Below the pieces are notes generated by a model that was not told where the DNA came from, ran no database searches, and saw only the letters and a program-made list of their open reading frames with translations. A program made the position numbers and the translations under genes. A stretch of DNA of 58,782 bases from an uncultured Saprospiraceae bacterium (GTDB taxonomy: Bacteria; Bacteroidota; Bacteroidia; Chitinophagales; Saprospiraceae), in the NCBI GenBank assembly GCA_937951615.1, contig CALFBH010000118.1:1-58782 (forward strand). Reading direction: 5' to 3'. Numbering within the stretch: position 1 is the first letter of the stretch; each line of letters opens with the position of its first letter. Shown here one piece after another: positions 8,046 through 16,191 of this stretch.

Positions 8046-8690
8046 TTAGAGTCGGATGATGTAACCTTTCACCCGACGATATACGCCATTATACTCATCG
8101 CGTTCAACCATCCCGGCACCTTTGGCATACCAGTAATAAGAGGTGCCCAAAAACAACTCTGTACCATTGGATACAAAATACCTGCGCAGGCGTACACGGA
8201 TAACGTCATTGATGTCATTGCCATTGAGTCGGCGGGTATCTTCCAGGTCGTCGATTGCCCAATGGTAAGCGATGGTATCGCCATTTGCCATTGGAATCAA
8301 ATCCTCCCAACCTTCTTCTACACGTTGATTGTCTATCAGGAAAGTAATTTCAGTAGAGTCGGCTTCAGCACCAGGAACTTGAATTAACTGACGATATGTA
8401 TTGCCTTCATTGCGAATGTATACATCTGGTTCGCCCTGGTCGGAAGTAACTACTTTATAGGTGATACCATTGGCAAAAGTAGAATCATAGCCAATAAGGT
8501 AGCGATATAAATTTTGGAAACCATCGTCATACTCCCAGGCACTACTATCTGTCATGGGATAATATTCTCCAGCATAAGCAGCAGCAGTTGGAAATTCATA
8601 GGGATCAAATGCGGGCGTCTCGTCTTCTGCACAAGCCCAAAACATCAGCAGCATGCCTGCGATGATACTTAAAGTTAGATATTTGTTCAT
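8046..8690 (-). CDS. Hypothetical lipoprotein
   Basis: This 214-residue protein starts at ATG 8690 with a lipoprotein signal peptide (MNKYLTLSIIAGMLLMFWAC, lipid-attached Cys at residue 20) followed by an acidic linker EDETPAFDPYEF. The rest is a beta-rich domain with YPMTDSSAWEYDD, RQLIQVPG and a C-terminal WYAKGAGMVERDEYNGVYRR, the style of Bacteroidota outer-surface lipoproteins whose first lines read 'yyPlt.g..W.Y'. Function is not recognisable. A longer frame to 8768 would add residues ahead of the signal peptide and is rejected. A TATCTTTG promoter box lies 45 bases upstream. Confidence 0.7.
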   Translation of the reverse strand: MNKYLTLSIIAGMLLMFWACAEDETPAFDPYEFPTAAAYAGEYYPMTDSSAWEYDDGFQNLYRYLIGYDSTFANGITYKVVTSDQGEPDVYIRNEGNTYRQLIQVPGAEADSTEITFLIDNQRVEEGWEDLIPMANGDTIAYHWAIDDLEDTRRLNGNDINDVIRVRLRRYFVSNGTELFLGTSYYWYAKGAGMVERDEYNGVYRRVKGYIIRL

Positions 8691-8735
8691 AGTTTTTTTG
8701 ATAACACTATTAAAAGGGTAATTAGGTAACGATCG

Positions 8736-8743
8736 CAAAGATA
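8736..8743 (-). promoter_or_regulatory. Bacteroidota -7 box (TATCTTTG)
   Basis: On the minus strand TATCTTTG matches the Bacteroidota consensus TAnnTTTG. It sits 45 bases upstream of the lipoprotein start at 8690. No clean TTG was seen at the -33 position. Confidence 0.45.
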
Positions 8744-8768
8744 ATAATGTCCCCGTTAAATGGAGCAT

Positions 8769-9128
8769 AAACCTTTTTTAGATACTAAGATTTATTAAGT
8801 GACACCAATTCTCGTAATCTGCCCTGTGTTGGGGTGTTGGGATGTTTGGGAGCATTGTATCTTGATTTTCAAATTGTCCATATCCCGCAGTTGGTTTCGA
8901 CTCCGCTCAACCAACTGTACTCCAGTTGCCTGAGCGGAGCCGAAGTAAGTGCCTGGACTCAACTAAACGCTACTTTCAATTTATGTAATTGACTTATTGT
9001 CAATAGTTTTTTGAATTTGAATTTGACGTTTGGATTTGTATTTCCACTTAACTACTATTAACCAATCACCAATACCCCAATCAACCAATCACCAATCACC
9101 AATCACCAATCAACCAATCACCAAATAC
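8769..9128 (-). repeat. Gene-free region made of three repeat types
   Basis: About 8881-8944 is an inverted repeat of CAGTTGG and GACTCCGCTCA with CAGTTG and TGAGCGGAG. 8949-9052 is the second copy of the ~110-bp repeat also found at 4826-4945. 9059-9122 is a tandem array of AATCACC and AATCAACC words like the one at 5880-5937. The TonB receptor gene ends at 9130, directly against the array. No gene is seen. Confidence 0.75.
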
Positions 9129-9129
9129 C

Positions 9130-11643
9130 CTAATTCTTAACCTTCCCTTTCAAGTTGACATCTGCACGAACCGTGAAATTCATAGGAGCTTCCAGCAGGG
9201 CGGGGCGAACGGTGTAAGCCTTATTGGTCGCATTTTTCAAAATAAAAGAAATTCTTGCCTGTTCCGTAATATTATAAGCTAGGCGCAGGTCGAGTACCAG
9301 ACTACCATTGTCATAATTATCCCTGTAGTCTTTTACGCCGAGTAAGTCTTCACGCTGATCACCTAAAGCATCAGGTAATAGGAATTTCCCCAAGTCATAG
9401 AAATAGGAATCGAGGGCTTCCATTTTGCTATTATATTGCAACGAAACACCAATAGATACTTTCTTTTTAATGGTGGATTCAATATCCATTTTTGCGGTGT
9501 GGCGGAAACGGTATTTCAGTACATTTTGATCGGAAGTAGAATTGGCAACTTTTAAAGAATCGAAATTTTGATATTGTGGATTGATGTAGGTATAACCTGC
9601 AAGCATAGTAGTGGGTAAGCCAAATAATTCTCCTTGCCCCATAAAGCTGATTTCTGCGCCATTGATACGGGTGTCATCAATATTGGTCGATTGAAAACCT
9701 GTGACGGGTTGGGCGGGGTTGCCACCAAAACTAAACTCCATCATATCCTGATACTCCGTTGTGAAAGCAGCAATATCAAGGAAGCCCTGCCAAGAGGAAA
9801 TTTTCAAGCCTTGACGAAGCCCAATTTCTGCCGACCAACCTGTTTCTGAATCTAGAGCGGGATTAGGGCATATAAATAGAATGTTTCCAATGTCTGTAGA
9901 AATATACCGCTCACCAATAGTTGGAAAACGATAACCTTGTCCCCAGGAGGCGCGAAGGTAGGTGTATTCGGCTGGTTGGTAGTTGATGCCCGCGCGGAAT
10001 ACAGGTTTGGCTTCGTTTGATTTAGGGCTTGGATTGGGAATGAACCCACCTGGATGTTCTACCAACTGGCATTGACTGGCAACACTGTCGGGACTGTTGA
10101 TAGTATTGGATTCATAACGAGCACCTAGAGAAACAGACAATTTGTCCATGAATTTTTTATCGACTTGCACATAAGTTCCCAGATTGGAACTGCTGTATTC
10201 GGCATTCCCATATAATTGTGCTTCCGATTGTGTCCCTGTACCTACGATTCCAGCAACAACATTGATACCGCTACCTTCAAATTTTCGTTGGTACTGATAT
10301 TCTCCGTATAATAATTGAGATTTATTGCCCTGATTATTTCCATTATCATTATTAATAAAATAATACCGCGACAATACTTTGTGTCGATTGCCTTTTGTAT
10401 CAAAATAGGTCAGGAAAGGATCAACATTATAACGAAGTATTTTACTGCTCGTTGTTGTACTGAATTTACTCTCAAATCCAAATAATTCCACGAGTGCGCC
10501 TAAATTTCCATCAAGTCTGGCAAAAGTTTCATAAGCACCTTCATAAGGATTTTGCCAGAGGAAGTAAGAGCGACTATTGCCCCGATTTACATTAGCATTT
10601 ATGCCGACCGAAAGGCGGTCTGTGATGCGGTAGCGAGTATTCAGGTTGATGCGTCCTTTGCGGTCGTATTCTTCCTGTCGGAATCCATTTTTATTATAAA
10701 AAGTTCCACCCACAACGAGGTCAAATTTTCCAAATTTCTGGCGATGGGCAAATTGAATCCCATAATCACCCGGTTTAGGCAAGGTATCATTCATCGCCAT
10801 CGTATCGGCTGCAATTCGGTCTTTGCCCCACCATTGACGATTAACACTTCCTGTACAGTCAGCAGTCGTACAGGTGTCTATAGTTGGTGGTGTAAAATAA
10901 TTGGTATTATAAATAGCAATCTTAGTCAACGGTTCGCTAGTCGGATAAGCTGTTTTGAAATTGATAATTCCATTCATGGCAGAAGAGCCGTAGAGGGCAG
11001 AAGCTGCACCTTTGAGGACTTCAATTTGCCCGACATTTTCAATTGGAATATCTCGCCAGTTGGGAAATCCAGAATCTCCGGAAAGGAAAGGCAAATCATC
11101 AACGAGTAGCAATACGCGGCTACCTGCTCCATAAGAATACCCAGAACCACCCCGTATATTGGCTTGTCCGTCAATGACCGTTACACCAGGTACTTTCTCG
11201 ACGACTTGTTCTGTATCTGAGTTGGTGCGATCAATAAGATCTGGTTTGATAACGGACACAGAAACAGTAGACTCTCCGACTTTCACGCCGGATTTATTAG
11301 CCGTTACGACGACCTGATCTAAGAGTTCTGCACTTTCGCTCAATTGAGCATTCAGTTCTCTAACTTCACCTGCACTGAGGGTGATTTCTTCGGTTTGGCT
11401 TTTTAGCCCAATGTATTCAAATTTAACCGAGTATATACCAGGGTCGAGTTGTATTTCATAATTGCCATCATAGTCGGTTGTTGTGCCGGTATCTCCTATA
11501 ATAACATTGGCAAATGGCAGTGTAGAGCCATTGTCTTTACTGATCATTTTTCCTTTTAAAGTCGCTTTTTGTGCCAAAACAGGGAAGCTCAATAGGGCAA
11601 TAAATAGTAAAATTATTGGGGTACGTAAGGCTTGAGTATTCAT
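9130..11643 (-). CDS. TonB-dependent receptor with N-terminal carboxypeptidase-regulatory domain
   Basis: This 837-residue outer-membrane protein has a signal peptide (about 1-24), a carboxypeptidase-D regulatory-like domain (about 27-115: GTTTDYDGNYEIQL, DQVVVTANKSG), a plug domain (about 130-240: VEKVPGVTVIDGQANIRGG, IEVLKGAASALYG) and a large beta-barrel ending in NFTVRADVNLKGKVKN. It would import an unknown ligand using TonB energy. There is no SusD-like partner, so it is not a typical glycan-uptake pair. Expression probably starts at the TACCTTTG box at 11668-11675, which has a TTTG 18 bases upstream. Confidence 0.92.
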   Translation of the reverse strand: MNTQALRTPIILLFIALLSFPVLAQKATLKGKMISKDNGSTLPFANVIIGDTGTTTDYDGNYEIQLDPGIYSVKFEYIGLKSQTEEITLSAGEVRELNAQLSESAELLDQVVVTANKSGVKVGESTVSVSVIKPDLIDRTNSDTEQVVEKVPGVTVIDGQANIRGGSGYSYGAGSRVLLLVDDLPFLSGDSGFPNWRDIPIENVGQIEVLKGAASALYGSSAMNGIINFKTAYPTSEPLTKIAIYNTNYFTPPTIDTCTTADCTGSVNRQWWGKDRIAADTMAMNDTLPKPGDYGIQFAHRQKFGKFDLVVGGTFYNKNGFRQEEYDRKGRINLNTRYRITDRLSVGINANVNRGNSRSYFLWQNPYEGAYETFARLDGNLGALVELFGFESKFSTTTSSKILRYNVDPFLTYFDTKGNRHKVLSRYYFINNDNGNNQGNKSQLLYGEYQYQRKFEGSGINVVAGIVGTGTQSEAQLYGNAEYSSSNLGTYVQVDKKFMDKLSVSLGARYESNTINSPDSVASQCQLVEHPGGFIPNPSPKSNEAKPVFRAGINYQPAEYTYLRASWGQGYRFPTIGERYISTDIGNILFICPNPALDSETGWSAEIGLRQGLKISSWQGFLDIAAFTTEYQDMMEFSFGGNPAQPVTGFQSTNIDDTRINGAEISFMGQGELFGLPTTMLAGYTYINPQYQNFDSLKVANSTSDQNVLKYRFRHTAKMDIESTIKKKVSIGVSLQYNSKMEALDSYFYDLGKFLLPDALGDQREDLLGVKDYRDNYDNGSLVLDLRLAYNITEQARISFILKNATNKAYTVRPALLEAPMNFTVRADVNLKGKVKN

Positions 11644-11667
11644 AGCAAATTAGGTTTTTGTTTATGA

Positions 11668-11697
11668 CAAAGGTAGTTTTTTTATCAAAAAAGCAAA
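11668..11697 (-). promoter_or_regulatory. Promoter of the TonB receptor gene (-7 TACCTTTG, -33 TTTG)
   Basis: On the minus strand TTTG (11697-11694) and TACCTTTG (11675-11668) are separated by 18 bases, the Bacteroidota sigma-A arrangement. The start codon at 11643 follows 24 bases after the -7 box. Confidence 0.6.
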
Positions 11698-11886
11698 TTA
11701 TATTTTGAGTTTGAATTGTTTTGGAAGATAAATTTGACAGTTTCGTGTTGATAAGCTAAGTCTATTTTAGTTCTGTAAGAAGGTAGGGACGTAATGAAAA
11801 TTAGGATTTTATTTTTACCCTCAAAAAAAAGCCATATCTTGCAACGTTAAATAACAAAAAAATGCTTTACTTTTAAAAAATTAGTT

Positions 11887-12690
11887 ATGAAAAAAATCTT
11901 ACTTGCAAGTTTTATTTTGACCCTTAGTATGAGTGTGACAAACCTGTTTGCACAAGCTTGTACGCCCGACCCACAATATGAAAACGAAGAAGCTGGTGTA
12001 TATCCTTTGCCGGATACAGTAGGTTCCGTAACTTCTGTTTTGCCTACAGCTTGCGTTGGATTAGCTTATGAAGCATTATGGACGGCTGTAGTACCAGATT
12101 CTCTTACAGTAGAATTGGTGCCTGGTTCACCGACTACGCTGGATTTGGTCAGTGTTACCGTTACAGATATTACAGGACTTCCCCCTGGAGCAGATACTTG
12201 GGTATGTGAGCCAAGCGCTGACTGTGTATTCCCGGATCAGGCAGTTGGTTGTCTGGCTGTTGTAGGTACGCCAACGACTGCGGGAGATTATTTTCCTATT
12301 GTTGTTACAGATGTAAATGTAGGTGCAACTTTAGAAGTTACTTTCCCAGGATCTATTTTTCCTGGTCAGTACAAAATAATTGTCCAAGATGCAGCTAATT
12401 GTACGATTGGTGTGAATGATGCTTTCGCTTCTAAGTTAGAATTGGGGCAGAATATTCCTAATCCATTCAGCAATACAACTCAAATCAGCATTGATTCTAA
12501 AGAGTCTGGCGAATTTGATTTTAAGGTGTATAGCCTGATTGGTGAAATGGTACATGCAGAGCGTGTAAACCTGATGACAGGTGAAAATACAGTTGAATTT
12601 GATGCTAGTAAATTGAATTCAGGTGTTTACTTTTATGCTATTGGTCAAGGCAATAGCGTAATCACGAAAAGAATGGTCGTTAGCAAATAA
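11887..12690 (+). CDS. Secreted protein with T9SS type A sorting domain (paralogue 1)
   Basis: This 267-residue protein has a signal peptide (MKKILLASFILTLSMSVTNLFAQ), a central Ig/putative-Ig-like region with ITGLPPGADTWVC and GTPTTAGDYFPIVV, and a C-terminal type IX sorting domain of about 80 residues (LGQNIPNPFSNTTQISI, then VYSLIGEMV, LNSGVYFY and a final KRMVVSK). The T9SS moves such proteins across the outer membrane and removes the domain. The cysteine-containing N-terminal half is related to that of the next gene. No enzyme motif is visible; it may be an adhesin or matrix protein. A strong terminator follows, so it is probably transcribed alone. Confidence 0.88.
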   Translation: MKKILLASFILTLSMSVTNLFAQACTPDPQYENEEAGVYPLPDTVGSVTSVLPTACVGLAYEALWTAVVPDSLTVELVPGSPTTLDLVSVTVTDITGLPPGADTWVCEPSADCVFPDQAVGCLAVVGTPTTAGDYFPIVVTDVNVGATLEVTFPGSIFPGQYKIIVQDAANCTIGVNDAFASKLELGQNIPNPFSNTTQISIDSKESGEFDFKVYSLIGEMVHAERVNLMTGENTVEFDASKLNSGVYFYAIGQGNSVITKRMVVSK

Positions 12691-12710
12691 TGACGATTTA
12701 AGATGAATAA

Positions 12711-12747
12711 AAAGCGTCTGATTCCTAATAGGAGTCAGGCGCTTTTT
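12711..12747 (+). terminator. Rho-independent terminator
   Basis: A 14-bp stem (AAGCGTCTGATTCC with GGAGTCAGGCGCTT, two G-T pairs) around the loop TAATA is followed by a run of seven T, just after the T9SS protein gene. Confidence 0.88.
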
Positions 12748-12802
12748 TTATTTTTGCCCAATTACTAATAACAAACCCATCACGAATTACTACATTAAAA
12801 GC

Positions 12803-14428
12803 ATGAAAAGAATGAAACTCAAACACGTACTGCTACTATTATTTGTAGCCGGATTGTCAGTACAATCCAATGCTCAATGCCCTGCCTGCACACCCGTCAG
12901 CCCGCCTATACCTGGGATGCCTGCTGATACAATTTACATCAACGAATTACCCGATGGAATGCAGGGGGAATATTATGAAGAGCCTATTATTTTCCGCTTT
13001 CCTGAAACCTTACAGCCGATTTGTAACTTGGATCCTACTTTAGTGCCGCCTGAATTTTGTGGACTGGCACTGGATGCGATGCGGATTATTTCTGTGACTG
13101 GTTTGCCACAAGGCATGGATTATTTGCCCAATTTGCCAGAATACGCACTTCCTGCTGAAAAGGATGGTTGTGCTACGATATGTGGTGTTCCATTATTCCC
13201 TGGTTTATATACAGCAACCATCAATCTGGAAGTCAATGTACTTGGTACCTGGCAAGCTGCTTCTTTCGACCAGTCGCTAAACATCCTGCCCGCTGTGAGC
13301 AATACTGTTGGCTTTAGCGCATCTCCTGCTACAGGTTGTGAAGGGCTGATGGTGGAGTTTACCAACAACATTCCCAGTAATGGAAATGCTGGTATTACCT
13401 ATTCATGGGACTTGGGGAATGGCACAAATTCTACAGCAGAAACACCGCCTGCACAAAGCTATAATACACCAGGATCATATATTGTGAATTATGAAGCAGT
13501 CATTGATACGCTGCCGCGTGAACTGGCTATTGTTACTATCTCTGCATCGGATTGTAATGATGATGTGACGCCGCTTATTCCACTGGCACCAGATTTTTAT
13601 ATTCGTATTTTTGATCCAAATGGGGTTGAAATTTACAACACAGAACTCTCGACGGTGGAGGATCAATATCCGCCTGTACAAATCAATATTTCGCCTGCAA
13701 TCGACCTGATGGCTGGTAATTATTCAGTAGAAGTATGGGATGCAGATGATGCCCTAAATCCAGATGATGACTGTGGTAATGTGAATTTTACCGAGGCAAC
13801 AACTGGCTCTTTAAGTTCAGGTGCTTTGACCGTTGATTTGACCATTAATGATTATGCTGAAACGATTACTTCTACGGATACGATAGAAGTTTACCCGACG
13901 CCTGTAACACCCACTGTGAGTGCAGCAGGTGGTGAAGTTGAAATTTGTCCAGGTGATGTCGTCACCTTGTCTTCCTCGACCATGTCAGATAATTATCAAT
14001 GGTACTTTATTTCTGAGGTAGATACCACAGCGATTAGTGGAGCAATAGCCGCAACTTATGAGGCTGCTGAAATGGGCGGATACTATGTGATGGTGACTTC
14101 TGCCAATAACTGTTCTGCAACTTCTGCGCCTTTGTTTTTTGATTGTTCTATTGGTGTCAATGATTTACCAGAACTGGAAAACAGTTTGGCAGTTTATCCA
14201 AATCCAAATTCAGGAACATTTACGCTGGCATTTGAATTAGCGCAAAGCAGCGATGTAAGATTGAGTGTTGTAGATATATTGGGACAACAGGTTTATCAAA
14301 ATACCTTGTCTGATTTTAGTGGTTTTTATAAAGAGAATCTAACGATAGAACAGGTAAATGCTGGTATCTATATTATACAAATACAGGTCGGAAATCATGT
14401 AAGCTATAAGAAATTTTTGGTCAGGTAA
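12803..14428 (+). CDS. Secreted PKD-domain protein with T9SS sorting domain (paralogue 2)
   Basis: This 541-residue protein starts with a signal peptide (about 1-25). Its N-terminal region (VTGLPQGMDY, GCATICGVPLFPGLYTATI) mirrors the preceding protein. A PKD-like domain follows (about 172-240: VEFTNNIPSNG, YSWDLGNGT), then a region with CNDDVTPLIPLAPDFYIRIFD, an Ig-like segment (ICPGDVVTLSSS, NYQWYF) and a C-terminal T9SS sorting domain (AVYPNPNSGTFTL ... KKFLVR, about 460-541). It is probably displayed or released at the cell surface; its ligand is unknown. Together with the previous gene it looks like a local duplication in which this copy gained extra domains. Confidence 0.88.
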   Translation: MKRMKLKHVLLLLFVAGLSVQSNAQCPACTPVSPPIPGMPADTIYINELPDGMQGEYYEEPIIFRFPETLQPICNLDPTLVPPEFCGLALDAMRIISVTGLPQGMDYLPNLPEYALPAEKDGCATICGVPLFPGLYTATINLEVNVLGTWQAASFDQSLNILPAVSNTVGFSASPATGCEGLMVEFTNNIPSNGNAGITYSWDLGNGTNSTAETPPAQSYNTPGSYIVNYEAVIDTLPRELAIVTISASDCNDDVTPLIPLAPDFYIRIFDPNGVEIYNTELSTVEDQYPPVQINISPAIDLMAGNYSVEVWDADDALNPDDDCGNVNFTEATTGSLSSGALTVDLTINDYAETITSTDTIEVYPTPVTPTVSAAGGEVEICPGDVVTLSSSTMSDNYQWYFISEVDTTAISGAIAATYEAAEMGGYYVMVTSANNCSATSAPLFFDCSIGVNDLPELENSLAVYPNPNSGTFTLAFELAQSSDVRLSVVDILGQQVYQNTLSDFSGFYKENLTIEQVNAGIYIIQIQVGNHVSYKKFLVR

Positions 14429-14473
14429 AAAACAAAATAGAAATATGAGTCATCCCGAAATTTATTTTGCCAT

Positions 14474-15298
14474 TCAACTACTCAAAAAGCCCATTGCCCA
14501 GGGTTTTTTCCAGGCATCAATAATGGTAAAATGTTCAGGATGCTGATTTTCCGTTCTAAAAAACACAAAACCCATATAAAACAAATCAATCGTCAGTGTG
14601 ACTTGCGGATGCGCTTTGATTGTTTCCCAGGCTTCCCGCATCTCAGCAGACCAGTAAATATCGTCGAAAACAAAAATGCTGTTTTCATCTGCATAAGGCA
14701 ATGCCTGCTCGAAGTAGGAGAGGGTAGGAATTTTGCGGTGATTGCCATCAAAAAAAGCATAATCCAGTCGATTCAATTTTTGTAATGCAAGTGGAAGTGT
14801 CTTAGCAAAATCGCCAGTCATCAAGTCTATATTTTTAACTTCCAGACGATCAAAACCTTGCTGCGCGATATTGGAAATTTGCGGACAACCTTCCAGCGTG
14901 ACAACTTGTGCAGCTTCCATCGCCATTGCCTGATACAAAGTGGAAATGCCCAATGAAGTACCCATTTCCAGTATGGTTTTGGGTTTATAATAATTGACAA
15001 CCCGGAATAATAGCTGCGTATAACGACTTGGTGTGACAGCTGACTTAGCAATAGACTGGACAGAACGCAAATTGTTTTTGGTGGTATGAGAACCTGCTCC
15101 AAAATCGGTTACTTCAATCATCTGTTTATCCATTAGATGATTTTCGCGCAGACGCTCGATTTTTTCAAAGGCATAAAATTCTCGATCATCTTCCAAAACA
15201 TCTTTTACAAAAGAAAAGACAAAAGGCGAATGAATCTGATAACGGGTACGCGCACGGGCGTAATACTGAAAATAATTCTTGATGAGTTCCGATTTCAC
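14474..15298 (-). CDS. Class I SAM-dependent methyltransferase
   Basis: This 274-residue protein has a Rossmann-type methyltransferase core: TILEMGTSLGISTLY (about residues 115-129; motif I), VVTLEGCPQI (motif II, acidic residue at the end of strand 2), DYAFFDGNHR (about 189-198) and FVFDDIYWS (about 223-231). The FDGNHR/DD segments recall O-methyltransferase family 3 and glycan-linked methyltransferases that bind a metal with Asp residues. The first 50 residues (YYARARTRYQIHSPFVFSFV) match a widespread Bacteroidota family. The substrate is unknown. It is convergent with the T9SS gene before it and stands alone. Confidence 0.8.
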   Translation of the reverse strand: MKSELIKNYFQYYARARTRYQIHSPFVFSFVKDVLEDDREFYAFEKIERLRENHLMDKQMIEVTDFGAGSHTTKNNLRSVQSIAKSAVTPSRYTQLLFRVVNYYKPKTILEMGTSLGISTLYQAMAMEAAQVVTLEGCPQISNIAQQGFDRLEVKNIDLMTGDFAKTLPLALQKLNRLDYAFFDGNHRKIPTLSYFEQALPYADENSIFVFDDIYWSAEMREAWETIKAHPQVTLTIDLFYMGFVFFRTENQHPEHFTIIDAWKKPWAMGFLSS

Positions 15299-15481
15299 GG
15301 GGCTAAGATAGCGGATAAAATTTAAATATTAGACGGGGAAATTAAAAAGCAGCAGCGAGCCTCAAATGAAACAGGATTACTGCTTCTTCTTCCATCTGAA
15401 AAAAGGGAGAAAATAAGAAGTTTTAAAAAACCGTATGAATGTTGTAAATTCGCATAAGATTTGTAACCGCCTATTCGCTAT

Positions 15482-15646
15482 TAGACTTTATTCTGAAATA
15501 AGTTGTATAGCATGGAAATAAGGATTTTTTCGCTAATCGAGGCAGCCAAATATGACTTATGCCGTAGCATAGGGATTATTTGGCTAATGAAGAGTAGCGG
15601 GAAAAGACTATTTAGCTGCGTGCAAATTATTTCAGAATAAAGTCTA
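15482..15646 (+). mobile_element. Fold-back MITE with 20-bp perfect terminal inverted repeats
   Basis: The ends are TAGACTTTATTCTGAAATAA (15482-15501) and its exact reverse complement (15627-15646). The interior is also an imperfect palindrome: TTTTTTCGCTA pairs with TAGCGGGAAAA and AGCCAAATA with TATTTGGCT, so the whole 165 bp can fold as one hairpin. It has no coding capacity, which fits a miniature inverted-repeat element. Both ends are TA, so a TA target duplication is possible. The element ends 3 bases before the ATG of the next gene, so it supplies that gene's leader and perhaps its promoter. The surrounding gap 15299-15649 holds nothing else I can support. Confidence 0.75.
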
Positions 15647-15649
15647 GTT

Positions 15650-16165
15650 ATGAAACAGATTCTCCTTATTTGCCTGATGGCAACATTGCTGATTGCCTGC
15701 AAAGAGCAAAGCACCAAAGTACCCGACAAAAAAGCAGTCGAAGTACCTGCCCGACAAAGTACTCCAACACTAAAACCTGAACAGTTTATCGGTGAATGGC
15801 GCAACGTTTCCATGGAAATTACCACTGCACTGAACACAGCAGGCAGTGAAGTCAAAACCTATTCCGAAGCTGACTGGGAAGCGCAACTGAAAATGAAGCC
15901 TATCCGTACATACTACAAGGCAGACGGCACTTATTATTCCGAATACCGTGACTTGCGCGATAAAATTTTCAATACTCCGTCAGGAATCTGGCACGTCAGT
16001 CAGGATTCTGTTTACCTCAATCAAGTCGAGCCGGAAAAACGAAATGCAGGGTATTCAGTCTCCTTCAATACAGATAATACCGCTACCTTTAAAGCTATGC
16101 TCGACTGGACACAGAATGGCAAAAAAGATGACTTGTATATCGGTGTGCAAAGGAAAGTGGAGTAG
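15650..16165 (+). CDS. Hypothetical lipoprotein with lipocalin-like domain
   Basis: This 171-residue protein has a lipoprotein signal peptide (MKQILLICLMATLLIAC, Cys17) and then a beta-rich domain starting FIGEWRNVSMEI, with YKADGTYYSEYRD, GIWHVSQDSVYL and a C-terminal LYIGVQRKVE. This pattern (GxW near the start, repeated strands) is typical of small lipocalin-like Bacteroidota lipoproteins. Function is unknown. It lies 26 bases before the PhyH-type dioxygenase gene, so the two may share a transcript. The start lies directly against the right end of the fold-back element, so its original regulatory region has been displaced. Confidence 0.75.
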   Translation: MKQILLICLMATLLIACKEQSTKVPDKKAVEVPARQSTPTLKPEQFIGEWRNVSMEITTALNTAGSEVKTYSEADWEAQLKMKPIRTYYKADGTYYSEYRDLRDKIFNTPSGIWHVSQDSVYLNQVEPEKRNAGYSVSFNTDNTATFKAMLDWTQNGKKDDLYIGVQRKVE

Positions 16166-16191
16166 GATTTTTAGCACTTAAAATATTTGTT

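Noticed and set aside
10552-11109. 185-codon plus-strand frame opposite the TonB receptor gene
   Set aside because: It is antisense to conserved plug and barrel codons and shows no domain or signal peptide.
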